In this document: positions 48,351 through 58,245 of the stretch, piece by piece
How positions within the stretch are numbered: position 1 is the stretch's first letter
Layout of the letters: each line of letters opens with the position of its first letter
NCBI GenBank assembly: GCA_051453625.1
Contig: JBOZIK010000001.1
Coordinates: 193,775,380-193,839,379 of the forward strand
DNA length: 64,000 nucleotides
Direction: 5' to 3'
Source: Welwitschia mirabilis
Lineage: Eukaryota > Gnetophyta > Gnetopsida > Welwitschiales
Made by a program: the position numbers and the translations under genes
The notes under the pieces: generated by a model
Database searches by the model: none
What the model saw: only the letters and a program-made list of their open reading frames with translations
Told to the model about the DNA's origin: nothing

Positions 48351-48745
48351 CTATACATCTATTAGTTTATCCTCTATCCTAATATATTCTAATGTAATTT
48401 TTCTATTTTGAACATGATCTTGAAGAAAATAATGTCTAATATCGATGTGTTGTATCCTAGAGCATTGAATAGGATTGTTTGATATGTTAATAGCACTCTT
48501 ATTGTTATAATAGATTAGTCTGTTCTCTATTATAAGTCCAAAATCCTTTAAGGTTTGCTTCATCTAGAGAACTTATGCATAACAACTTTCAGTAGTAATG
48601 TACTTAGCTTTGGTGGTTAATATAGTAGTTAAATTTTATGTCTTGTTATTACATTATACTAAAAATTATTTTAATAGATAGAAACCTCCCCTTGTATTTC
48701 TCCTATTATCCTTGTAACCTATCTAATCGGCATCACATTACCCAA
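48351..48745 (-). pseudogene. RNase H of element E (broken)
   Basis: A stop-free stretch at 48,351-48,563 reads KQTLKDFGLIIENRLIYYNN, then KSAINISNNPIQCSRIQHID, then IRHYFLQDHVQNRKITLEYI. This is the C-terminal half of the copia RNase H. The upstream half reads GYCDADQIGYKDNRRNTRGG and AKYITTESCYA with stops. The acidic residues of the first half (DAD) are kept. RNase H removes the RNA template during reverse transcription. Its place after RT and the absence of integrase after it mark copia order. Confidence 0.9.
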
Positions 48746-48859
48746 TTATATCAAGAGAGGAGACCTTTAAGTACCAAAGGATCCAATTAATAATACCTTT
48801 TAAATAATAAAATATTCTTTTAATAGTAGTTAGATGTGAATCTATAAGGTTACTTTGAT

Positions 48860-49790
48860 AATGAGCACAAATCCCTACACTCAATCAAATATCTTATCTA
48901 CTAGTAGTAAGGTAAGGTAGACTACCAATCATACCTCTATATAGCTTCTAATTAATCTTCTTACTATGTTCATTATTGTTAAAATTTGTGCCTTGGTTCA
49001 TAAGTATGTATCTTTGTTTATGATACTATAACCTATATTTAACTAATAAATTTTTAATATACTTAGCTTAAGAAATAAACATACCTTATTAATATTACAC
49101 AACTTGTAGGCCCAATAAGATTCTCATTTCTCTTGGCTTATTTCAACTTCATCTTATATGATCTTGAAAAACTTCATGCATAATAATTCATTAGTAGCAT
49201 CAAATATAATGTCATCAATATAAATTTACACAATAGTGAAGTCCTTATGATTCATTTTTATAAATAAGATAAAATAAAATTTACCTTTTTTAAATCCATT
49301 TTTAATTAGGTAATCTAAAAGCCTTTCATACCATGCTCTAGGAGCTTGCTTAAGTTCATAGAGAGTATTTTTTATCTTGTAAACATAATCTAAGTTATGA
49401 GAATTAGTAAATCCTTTAGGTTATTTAATATATAGCTCTTCCTGTAGTACTTCATTTAAGAAGGGACTCTTGACATCCATCTGGTGGAGTTTAAACTTCT
49501 TCATACCTCTAAAAGCTTAAAGAATCCTAATTGATTCCATTTGTGACAATAATGCAAAGGCTTCTTTGAAGTCAAGCCCTTTTTTTTGGTTGTATTTTTT
49601 TTCCACTAATCTTGCCTTTTTTCTTATAACATTGTTATTTTCATCTATTTTATTTTTAAAAATTCATTCTGTTCCTTAGTTTATTTGATAGTCTTCAAAT
49701 AAGTTTCCCAACATCACATCAATCAAACTAGTTTAACTCTTCTTGCATAGCTATCATCCAATTTTTATCACCTTCTGTCTCATTGAAGTT
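48860..49790 (-). pseudogene. Reverse transcriptase of element E (broken)
   Basis: The minus strand reads NWMIAMQEELN near 49,740-49,770, GLDFKEAFALLSQMESIRIL near 49,520-49,580, KFKLHQMDVKSPFLNEVLQE near 49,440-49,500, LYELKQAPRAWYERLLDYLI near 49,310-49,370, and YIDDIIFDATNE near 49,195-49,235. These are the copia RT blocks in order, with the catalytic YxDD box present as YIDD. TAG/TAA stops and two frameshifts break it. Confidence 0.92.
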
Positions 49791-49949
49791 CTTGGGTTAC
49801 ACTTAAAAGATGTGGGTTGTAAATGCATAAAATTCCTTAGTATGAATTCTTTTTTGTGCACCATCCTATTGACTATCAATTGTATTATTATTTTAGTGAC
49901 TTTTTTACAGTTTGATCATTTATAAGGATGTCTATTTTCACATTCTTCT

Positions 49950-50970
49950 TTCTTCTCTTCTTGATTATCTAATTATATAGGTGGATTTCTAGTAGCGTAT
50001 TCCATCTGTAATGGCACATACTCATCATGCATATGAAAAAATGTTTATTTAGCAACATCAATTTTAACATTTGGAGTCTTCTTTACTAGAGGTGTTATCT
50101 TGTTAAACACTCTATAGGCTTTACTAAACATTGAATATCCAAGAAAAATACCTTTATCAATCTTGAATTAATACTTTATAAGCTAATCATTTTCATTCAA
50201 GATTAAAAACTTTGAAATAAATAGATGAAAGTAACTGCCTATAGATTTCTTACTAAAGTAAAGATCATATGGAGTTTTTGAGATGAAACATTTTATTAGA
50301 ACTCTTTTGGAAACATAACATGCAGAGGTGATGGCATCCACTTAGAAATGATATAGAACTTGTTAATTGTGTAGCATTATTCTATTTATCTCATTTAATA
50401 TTTGGTTCTTCCTTTTAACTACTCCATTTTTTGTGGTATTCTTGGAGTTGAGAATTGATTATAACTACTAAATTCCTCACAAATGTTCTTGAATCCTACA
50501 CTTTTGAGTTATATACTTTCACTTCCTATTATTTTGATTTTATAACCTTTCTGATTCTGTAATCTAATACACAACTTAGAAAATATGTCAAAGGCCTCAT
50601 TCTTGTATGTAAAAAAGGCCACTTATGTAAAATGAGAATGATTATCAATAATAGTTAAGTGATATCTTTTCTTATTAAGACCTAAATTATGTTTAGTAGA
50701 GATAATATTTTTCTTATCAAATCTTATACTTACCTACTTCTCCTTCTGACAAGCTTGATAAGCCCGACCTTCAAGATTTTACAATTTAAAAAGTTTTCTT
50801 GCCAAGTCTTTTGAGGAGAGGGTCTTTATTAAATCCTTATTTACATTTTCAAGCTTCTCATGTTACATTTTGCATACTTAACAAATACTTAGTACCTATG
50901 TTAGAGATATCTTACAAAGTAATAACATACACATTTAATTTTTTAAGACCAACAGATAGAACCTTATTTG
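49950..50970 (-). pseudogene. Integrase of element E (broken)
   Basis: The minus strand reads GIFLGYSMFSKAYRVFNKIT near 50,095-50,155, the C-terminal integrase part of copia, preceded by TPYDLYFSKKSIGSYFHL near 50,215-50,270. The region from 50,300 to 50,960 is the core and zinc-binding part, more degraded. Downstream Lys/Glu-rich linker sequence leads to RT. Integrase before RT is diagnostic of Ty1/copia. Confidence 0.8.
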
Positions 50971-50971
50971 A

Positions 50972-51280
50972 TTAGCACCTTTTTGTAATACAATTATCTT
51001 TGATAAAAGTTATGGAAAATTTGGCATTACATAATTGATTAACACTAAGAAAATTATATTGTAAACTTTTAACATAAATTAAATATTTTACCTCTAGTAG
51101 ATTACCTCCTATAATGGTTCTAATACCTTTAATTAGTGCCTCTATGCTATCATCAAAGATGACCAAATCCTTGTCTTGTTCAACTAAGGAAGTAAAAATT
51201 GACTTGTCACTTGTCATATGTCTATAAAATATACTATTAAAATACCAAGTATGTGTCTTTGTGGCTCATAGGGAAATTTT
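50972..51280 (-). pseudogene. Protease / pre-integrase region of element E (broken)
   Basis: A stop-free stretch at 50,972-51,217 reads MTSDKSIFTSLVEQDKDLVI, then GIRTIIGGNLLEVKYLIYVK, then SLQYNFLSVNQLCNAKFSIT. This is the segment after the protease active site that leads into the gag-pre-integrase domain in Sirevirus-type copia elements. The active-site part just upstream is degraded. Confidence 0.82.
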
Positions 51281-53388
51281 TGCTAAAAGAGTTAACTTTA
51301 CTTTCTAAATCCACATGTTCTTCAATTTCACCTCCTAAAATGTTATATCATCTTCTTTAACCTTTTGAATTTGTTAATATACTATTTTATACCAAACTTG
51401 TATGGACAGTTATATTGATAGTGATCACGTTTATAAAAATAATAATAAGTAATGTTATTTATAAGATTGAAATTCTTGTACCTNNNNNNNNNNNNNNNNN
51501 NNNNNNNNNNNNNNNNNNNNNNNNNNNNNNNNNNNNNNNNNNNNNNNNNNNNNNNNNNNNNNNNNNNNNNNNNNNNNNNNNNNNNNNNNNNNNNNNNNNN
51601 NNNNNNNNNNNNNNNNNNNNNNNNNNNNNNNNNNNNNNNNNNNNNNNNNNNNNNNNNNNNNNNNNNNNNNNNNNNNNNNNNNNNNNNNNNNNNNNNNNNN
51701 NNNNNNNNNNNNNNNNNNNNNNNNNNNNNNNNNTTTGTTAATATACTATTTTATACCAAACTTGTATGGACGGTTATATTGATAGTGATCACGTTTATAA
51801 AAATAATAATAAGTACTGTTATTTATAAGATTGAAATTCTTGTACCTTGTCTTATAGTTCTATATGTTGAATAAAGATGTTAAATTACTTATAAGAGATT
51901 TATTGTATCCTAGGTCACTTTTTTCATCCAAGCATAACCTTCAATGTTTCCTTTTCCTTGGATGATTTTTTTTATTAGTCTTATTTGCATTTGTAAGTTC
52001 ATGTCTAACATTCTCTAGTTCACATGTTAGTTTGTAAATCTTAGTCTTATGTGATGAGTTTTCATTTGCTAATCTATTATATGGAACATTTTCTTACTCA
52101 TAAGCTAATTCATGATTATGAAGTAACTTCTTCATTTTAAAATATGTCATTTACAAGTTAATAAATTCTTTGAAAATTAAATCATGGCTTTCTTAAGTTG
52201 TCATACTTGATTCATCTTCACTTTCTAACTCCTGTTCATTTCCTTCCTCTTCCTTATTGCTTTAGGTGTGGATAATGGCCATGTCGGATATGTATGCTCT
52301 TTCCTCATTTGAAGTGTCTACTTATGTGACATCTTCATCATCCAAAGCTATAAAGAAGGATTTCTTTTCCTTAGGCCTCTTTTTTGTTATTTATCCCGCA
52401 AATCATTAGAGCTAGGACATTTCAAAGCTAGACATTTTCATCCTCCATAAACTCAACATTATATTCTAAAAATATCATTCTTAGAAGAAGAATTAGAACT
52501 AGAAAAAATAGTTACCCTTGAACTTACCTTTGGATTAAAAACCTAATAACTCTTTATAGTCATCCTTTCTCTTATTTCTTTATGAAAGAAGTCTCTTAAC
52601 ATACCTTGTAATTAGAGTAAGTTCTTTGTCTACATCATCTTTAGGATCATCTACATCCAAAACACTTTTTAACCTTTCTTTTAAACATTTGTCTTGATAT
52701 TTTTCTTTCCTTAAGAGCAATGGTGTTCTTTTTTACAACACCATCTTAGATGAGGTTTATTTCATAAGCTATTAGAGCACTTTGCAGTTCTTCAATCTTC
52801 AGGGCGTTAAAATCTCTTAATTTTTACCACTCTTTTTCTTTGGCCTATATTCTAGAGTCAAGGATTTGACCATTTTCTAAATAATCTTAGCCTCTGAAAG
52901 ATATTTATCAATCTCATGAATAACATTTACATTGTTATTAACCCTTGTGAAATATTCGTGTACTCTCTATCCATCATTCATCTTAATGTTTTTGAACTAA
53001 ATCTTTTAAATCAATAGTTTTAATTTCTTAATACTTGATGTTCCTTCATCAGTGATTTCTAAGACATTCCATATCCCTTTGGTAGTTTTTCATCTAACTA
53101 TTCTATTGAATTCTTCTACAGTAAGGCCAAATAAAGAGCATTCTTTTCCCTTGAATCATACATAAAGCCTTTTTTCTCTTGGTCTTCCCTTTTCCTCCTA
53201 GGCTTGATTTCTATTAGGGTGTTTTTATAGCATGTATGAAGGATTTTATTGGCTTTGTGTATTCATATTTAATGATTTTCCAAACCTAAAAATCAAAATA
53301 CTATAAGTACATCTGCATTCTCATCTTTCATTAAATAGATTGATCCATTGAAAAGTGGAGGCCTAATAAATGGCAAACCTTTCATAGT
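51281..53388 (-). pseudogene. gag of element E, main copy (broken)
   Basis: The frame starts near 53,388 (MKGLPFIRPPLFNGS) and continues through KNALYLALL and later pieces of the capsid region to a C-terminal part near 51,870-52,370. That end is rich in Glu, Asp, Asn and Lys (KEEEGNEQELESEDESSM near 52,210-52,265) and has a probable coiled coil. A likely zinc-knuckle area lies near 52,400-52,440 but its Cys residues are not clearly readable. A 250-N gap at 51,484-51,733 is flanked by 114-bp near-identical copies. Gag packages the element RNA. The opening RPPLFNG is typical of Sirevirus-like gag. Confidence 0.8.
51484..51733. other. Assembly gap (250 N) with duplicated edges
   Basis: The 114 bases at 51,370-51,483 recur at 51,734-51,847 with two mismatches. 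It lies inside the decayed gag of E. Confidence 0.9.
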
Positions 53389-53477
53389 TTACTTAAGGAT
53401 GTTACTTCTTATTACTATCCACTCTAACACCCCTTGAGAATTGTTGAACTCAGAAGGAAGGAGTAAATAACTTAACT

Positions 53478-53832
53478 CTTGATGTTCCTTCATAGTTCCT
53501 TCTAAGACATTCCTTATTTTTTTCATAGTTTTGCATCTAACTATTCTATTAAATTCTTCTATAGTAAGGGTCAAATAAAGAGCATTCTTTTCCTTTGGAT
53601 CATACATAAAGCTTATCTTATCTTGATCTTTCCTTTTTATCCTAGGCTTGATCTTTATGAGGATGTTTTCTATAGCATGTATGAAGGCTTTTATTGGTTC
53701 TGTGTCTCCATCTTTAATTCTTTTCCAAATCTAAAAATCAAAAGACTATAAGTACATCTGCATTATCAACTTCCACTAGGAATAGTTTGACCCATTGAAA
53801 AGTGGAGGTCTGATAGATGGAACTCCTTTCAT
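53478..53832 (-). pseudogene. Duplicated 5' part of gag in element E
   Basis: This is the outer copy of the gag start (MKGVPSIRPPLFNGSNYS at 53,832) through NALYLTLTIEEFNRIVRCKT at about 53,530-53,590. It ends at the duplication junction, where leader sequence of unit 1 follows. It repeats the start of the main gag copy. Confidence 0.75.
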
Positions 53833-53864
53833 AGTTTACTCAAGAATGTTACTCCTTACTATTA

Positions 53865-53879
53865 TCCACTTTGATACCA
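53865..53879 (-). other. Primer-binding site of element E (tRNA-Met type)
   Basis: The minus strand reads TGGTATCAAAGTGGA, the usual copia initiator-tRNA-Met site TGGTATCAGAGC with G-to-A and C-to-T changes. A second, poorer copy lies in unit 1 of the tandem duplication near 53,420-53,436. Confidence 0.8.
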
Positions 53880-55330
53880 CTTTAGAATTTTTGAACTCAA
53901 AGGGGAGGGATGAATTACTTACACTAAATAGAATTTAATAAACTACCTAACATAAATCATATAATAAAATCTTATTAATTTATGTGGTTCTCCAATGTAG
54001 GTATTTTTAGACATAAAGGATAGCTTTCCTTCACACCTTTGAATATCCTTAACTCATAAAATAGTGTTTTAGAATCACCACCAATCTTAGAACCAACTAA
54101 GATGGTCCTTTTAAGGTAGCACCCTCTTCTCCTTAGGAACCATAGAAAATCAGAGTTCAATAGTGCTCTTAAGCACTTCACTAATCATAAGAAGCATATA
54201 CATGCAAGGGTTTCCTTACACTTTGAAATCCCCAAGTAAGGGACCTTAAAAAAAAGATCGATAAAAGTGATTTTGGACTTGTAAATAAATGATTTAACAA
54301 ATCTAATGGTCTAATAGAGAAATATCAAAAACTAAAATTAGAGAATAAAAAGCCTAAATATATGTTCCAAGTGTTATTTCTTGAGTTCTTCTTTAATTTA
54401 GTCATTCATATAACTCAAGTATTAGAATCACAGTAATAGTTGACGAGTATAGAATCATTAAATGTCTTTAGTGTGAGTACCCTTTAATTAAGTTTAAGAT
54501 ATTTGAGCCTCTGTAGTTCTAAAAGTAATTTTCCAGAAAGTTTTTAAATATCTTTCTTTGTGTATTTTATACTTCTAAGATAATCTCATCTATTATCCTA
54601 AGGAGATGATCATTTGAAGTAGTTTGAATGTTGTTTAATGGCTATAAATGATTAGTTTCTAATATCCAGTGGTTATTTTTATTTTATATCATTTTTCAAG
54701 ATAGACATCTTCAATGTCATAGACATCTTTCACATAGACGTCTTTAATTTTGATATATGTCTTTAAGGATGACATCTTTCACATGATAAAAGTCTTTAGC
54801 CAACTTGCTTAGATTCTAACAAGCTATAAACTACCAATTATTTAATACTTTGGCATTGATAATTCATTATGTATAACTTACCTAGCTTCTTGGAAAATGA
54901 ATCAACTTTCACTATCATCCTACTAGCACAAACTATCACCTATAACCTATTTTAGTTTAGGAAAGACATCTTCCTCATGATAGATGTCTTTCCTTCTAAT
55001 TTATATTTACTTGTTGTACAGATGTCTCAAACCTATAGATGTCTTTTCTTCTAATTTAGACTCACTATCAGTGTAAACATCTTCAACCTTATAGACATAT
55101 TTTTCATAGACATCTTTAACATTATAGACGTCTCTGGTCAATCTCATCCAAGCTTAATGAATTTCTTGATAGATCTTATGTTGTGCCTTAAAAACTGATG
55201 TTGTTGACTACAATATTTACTTGTATTTAAAGTGTTCTACAAACGTAAGAAATATCTTTAGAATCTTATGTACACCCTAAGAGATGTTGCATTTGACACA
55301 TGAAATCATTAAAACTAGGATTTATCCAAT
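53880..55330 (-). repeat. 5' LTR of element E
   Basis: It aligns with 15,436-15,880 plus 18,018-19,063 and is about 1.45 kb long. The high end (ATTGGATAAATCC on the minus strand) corresponds to TGTTGGAAAAATCCC of the 3' LTR. LINE unit 2 resumes at 55,331. Confidence 0.85.
54703..55135 (-). promoter_or_regulatory. Array of palindrome-derived motifs in the 5' LTR of element E
   Basis: AGACGTCT, an 8-bp palindrome, and its two single-deamination forms AGACATCT and AGATGTCT occur about nine times in 430 bases, for example at 54,703, 54,721 and 54,736. They lie in the promoter-proximal half of the LTR (U3). Repeated palindromes in LTRs are known in Sireviruses. A transcription-factor role is inferred. 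Confidence 0.6.
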
Positions 55331-56784
55331 GCTTATTCTTCTTGCCTTTGAAATTAGGTCATACTTAGAGTTCAAAAAAAGATAGAGTAATTGGGGGAAA
55401 GTTTGTTATCCTAGCAAGTAAGTTCCTACTTTGTAAGGCTACTCTAGCATCTACTCTAATTGTTTCCAAAAATTCTGGGTTAGTAAATAGTTATTTTCAA
55501 TAATACCTTCTCTCTCTTACTTGCATGAGGCTAGTAGATCAATATATTTCCTAGGAATATTTTAAAATCCTTTATGATTCTTCTTTTACTATGAAATTTT
55601 TTAAATAAATCATATATTTTTGGTCAACCAGTGTATTTAGATAATTTCAAAGAAATTTTCTTTAAGGATATCAATTGGATTAAGGAGTTAGTAGTTTTGT
55701 TACGAAAGCCTTCCACTTCTTTCCAATTTTTTCATAGTTTGTCAGCTCTTGTTAGTTACTATAACAAACTTTTTCATAAAACTTTGAAAACTTCTAGCAC
55801 TTCCAAAAATAAAGCATTTTTTTAGTACTCTCTTTATTAAAGTTTATCTATTAATATAAAATTTTTGCACATGGATATTCTTAACAGGTATTCCCTTAAT
55901 GTGGTATACAAAAAATTTTTAATCAAGATTTTTAAGAATTCTCTTTTTTTATAAACACATGGATTTGGAATACGAAGTCCTCTAGGATATTTTACTTTTA
56001 AAAAATAGTATTCTTTAGTTTTTTTTCCAAGTACCAATACTCATCTAAAATTTCTCTAAATATTTATCCATCGTATTACTTTATATCAAGTTTGGAAGTA
56101 AAAATTTATATTAAATTTGAAGTTAAAATGCAATTTCACATTTCATAAGGTATTTCCTCACCATTATTTGACTATTAAATAGAAAGCTAATATTTTGTGA
56201 AATATTTATTTAAGCTTCAAACTCAAGCAGAGAAGGTTTGACTTGAGGTTAATTATCTTATGTAACTATTAAATCATTGTTTAGATAGATTATGCATGGT
56301 TACTAGAGTACCTCATTAATCTCATCTTCCCCGAGATACCTCTTGTTGATTAAATTTCATTAAAGGGTAAGGCATCATTAAAGCTCTTTATAGATAATAG
56401 ATGTTAAAAGATTCATAAGGTAGACTTAGAATAGGATCAATTGTCTCTTTTTCAGCTTATAATCAATGGGTAGATAATAGCCAAAGAGATTTTATGCTCC
56501 TTCATTAACCCATATTCCTTATTCAAATCTTGATGCCTCTAATTTCATAGCCTTTTTCTTAGCTTGTAACTAGTGCAAAAAGTTATCATGCTCTTGTTAA
56601 TAGTTATTTTCCATTTTTTACTAATCAGCTATAATCATGAAATTATAATTAAGAATTTGCATATGATGTATTGATGTCTTTTTTTAAAAGTTGTTAGCTT
56701 TATTTTAGTCAAACTTGGAGCTTGGTCTTAACTTATAATTCCTTGTTTTTTGGTTCCATAATGTATATTTATTATTTAGACCAT
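55331..56784 (+). pseudogene. LINE unit 2, right part
   Basis: It resumes after E with GCTTATTCTTCTTGCC, matching GCTTATCCTTCTTTAC in unit 3 near 58,771. Downstream pieces match the 3' half of units 1, 3 and 4, including the stretch around 55,631-55,825 and the C-terminal zinc-binding region near 56,150-56,400. A segment of about 450 bp present in units 1 and 4 (equivalent to 60,910-61,350) is missing, as in unit 3. It ends at ACCAT where solo LTR G is inserted. Confidence 0.75.
56780..56784. other. Target-site duplication of solo LTR G, left copy
   Basis: ACCAT, repeated at 58,241-58,245. Joining the flanks gives TTTAGACCATAGTGCCTTAA, matching TTTAGGACATAGTGCCTTAA at 14,881. Confidence 0.9.
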
Positions 56785-57514
56785 TGTTGTGGTGCAAATT
56801 TATGCAATCTTAAAGTCCTTAGGTAAACCTGTAAATGATATAACTTGCAAAAAAAGACACACTAGTATAGACGGGAGTTCACCCGAATGTCGAATCCCAA
56901 CGAAGGCACTAGTCTCAGAGTTAGAGAATTGATTTCCAAAGGTATTTTTTGATCTTTTATATTTTACTAACTGAAAGTAAATAATAAAATAAATGAAATG
57001 CAAGATGAATGAAGATGTAATGCAAGTGAATGTAAATGGAAATGAGATTCTACTTAGATTCTAATTCTTTTGTCACAAGGACTAGCTTCTAGCCTTTCTG
57101 TCACAAAGAATATCTTTTATATAATTTACATCAATCAAGAAGAGTAACTACTAATTCTTAATTAACATAAACCATTAGATCTGCCAAGTAGAATATGCAA
57201 TATGAAATATGAATGAAATAGAAATGAAATGCAAGCCTACTACTAACCAAAGTCAACCTTAACAAAGGTTGCCCTCATGATCTAAATAAATTCAAGTTTG
57301 TCACTAACTAAGATTAACTTAAATCATAAGGGACATTCACATAATTGACATGAAAATAGTATTGTATTAATCAAAAAAACATTACATCCACTTACAATAG
57401 AATAACAGCTCCTCAATGGAAGAGACACAACCTAACACCAAGGAAACCCCTTTCTGCAGCTACTGGATGGACCTCCTACCTTCAAGCTTCTATCACAAGC
57501 ATATCAAGTACAAA

Positions 57515-57660
57515 NNNNNNNNNNNNNNNNNNNNNNNNNNNNNNNNNNNNNNNNNNNNNNNNNNNNNNNNNNNNNNNNNNNNNNNNNNNNNNNNNNNNNN
57601 NNNNNNNNNNNNNNNNNNNNNNNNNNNNNNNNNNNNNNNNNNNNNNNNNNNNNNNNNNNN
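57515..57660. other. Assembly gap (146 N)
   Basis: No duplicated edges. It borders the GC-rich core of solo LTR G. Confidence 0.95.
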
Positions 57661-58001
57661 TGTCGTCTTGTACGTCATCCACATGACCGTGGGGACGATG
57701 CCATCTTCTTGCCTTGGGTTGTATGCCCATATGATACTGTTAGCTCCATGTATTGCCTGTTCATGTTACTGAGGTTATCGTCCTTTCTGTCGTCTACATG
57801 AAATAGGGGACAACACCTTGGACTGTGTGCCCATCTGCTATCATCAGTTGTGTGTGTTGTCCTCACATCCGTCATCCTTCATGTCGTCTAGACGACTAAG
57901 GGAACGATGCCTACCATCATGTGCTACTATCCAAGTGTTGCCAAGGTGCTGCTCCTTTGTAGCTGTGTTAATGAAGACAACATCCCCACTGTTGTGGGGA
58001 C
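57661..58001. repeat. GC-rich imperfect repeats inside solo LTR G
   Basis: Three degenerate copies begin near 57,662, 57,778 and 57,869. Each has a CGTC..ATGA part followed by GGGGACGATGCC or a variant, with spacing of about 90-116 bases. A perfect 7-bp stem, TCCCCAC/GTGGGGA with loop TGTT, lies at 57,983-58,000 right next to the second gap. Base composition differs sharply from the rest of the window. Confidence 0.6.
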
Positions 58002-58163
58002 NNNNNNNNNNNNNNNNNNNNNNNNNNNNNNNNNNNNNNNNNNNNNNNNNNNNNNNNNNNNNNNNNNNNNNNNNNNNNNNNNNNNNNNNNNNNNNNNNNN
58101 NNNNNNNNNNNNNNNNNNNNNNNNNNNNNNNNNNNNNNNNNNNNNNNNNNNNNNNNNNNNNNN
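58002..58163. other. Assembly gap (162 N)
   Basis: No duplicated edges. It starts next to the hairpin at 57,983-58,000. Confidence 0.95.
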
Positions 58164-58240
58164 GCATCTAAACCTATATAAATGTCCTACAAAAGTACTC
58201 CAAATACACTATCAAATTCCTACAAATTGGCATCGCAACA

Positions 58241-58245
58241 ACCAT
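58241..58245. other. Target-site duplication of solo LTR G, right copy
   Basis: ACCAT, identical to 56,780-56,784. Confidence 0.9.

Larger units (their letters stand above)
53034..53921 (-). repeat. 444-bp tandem duplication covering gag start, leader and primer site of element E
   Basis: Unit 1 (53,034-53,477) and unit 2 (53,478-53,921) start with CTTGATGTTCCTTCAT or a close match. They run in register through gag start, primer site and about 40 bases of LTR. Both units contain AAGTGGAGG, CTATAAGTACATCTGCATT and the RPPLFNG codons. Differences are mainly transitions. Confidence 0.85.
15436..55330 (-). mobile_element. Element E: Sirevirus-like Ty1/copia retrotransposon, split by nested insertions
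   Basis: This is a minus-strand copia element whose 5' LTR is at 53,880-55,330 and whose 3' LTR is at 15,436-19,063. The internal order from high to low coordinates is tRNA-Met-type primer site, gag, protease/pre-integrase, integrase, RT, RNase H, a long 3' region, polypurine tract. Its own DNA is about 11.5 kb once C (with B and D) and F are removed. Flanks share GCTT (15,432-15,435 and 55,331-55,334), and the LINE reads through when the flanks are joined. The LTR start TGTTGGAAAAATCCC, the gag start and the acidic 3' region agree with the Sirevirus group. All domains are broken. Confidence 0.8.
56785..58240. mobile_element. Solo LTR G with a GC-rich core
   Basis: The segment starts TGTTGTGGTGC and ends GCATCGCAACA, has TG/CA ends with a short imperfect inverted repeat, and is flanked by a perfect 5-bp duplication. 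It has no internal region or second LTR, so a solo LTR formed by LTR-LTR recombination is the simplest reading; orientation is not decided. A short-internal non-autonomous element cannot be excluded because two gaps (57,515-57,660 and 58,002-58,163) hide about 300 bases. It still has many CG dinucleotides (GACGGGAG, CCCGAATGTCGAATCCCAACG near 56,870-56,900), so it is younger than its surroundings. The family is not recognised. Confidence 0.8.

Noticed and set aside
56785-58240. Reading G as a DNA transposon with terminal inverted repeats
   Set aside because: The inverted match at the ends is short, the termini are TG/CA and the duplication is 5 bp, which fits a solo LTR better.
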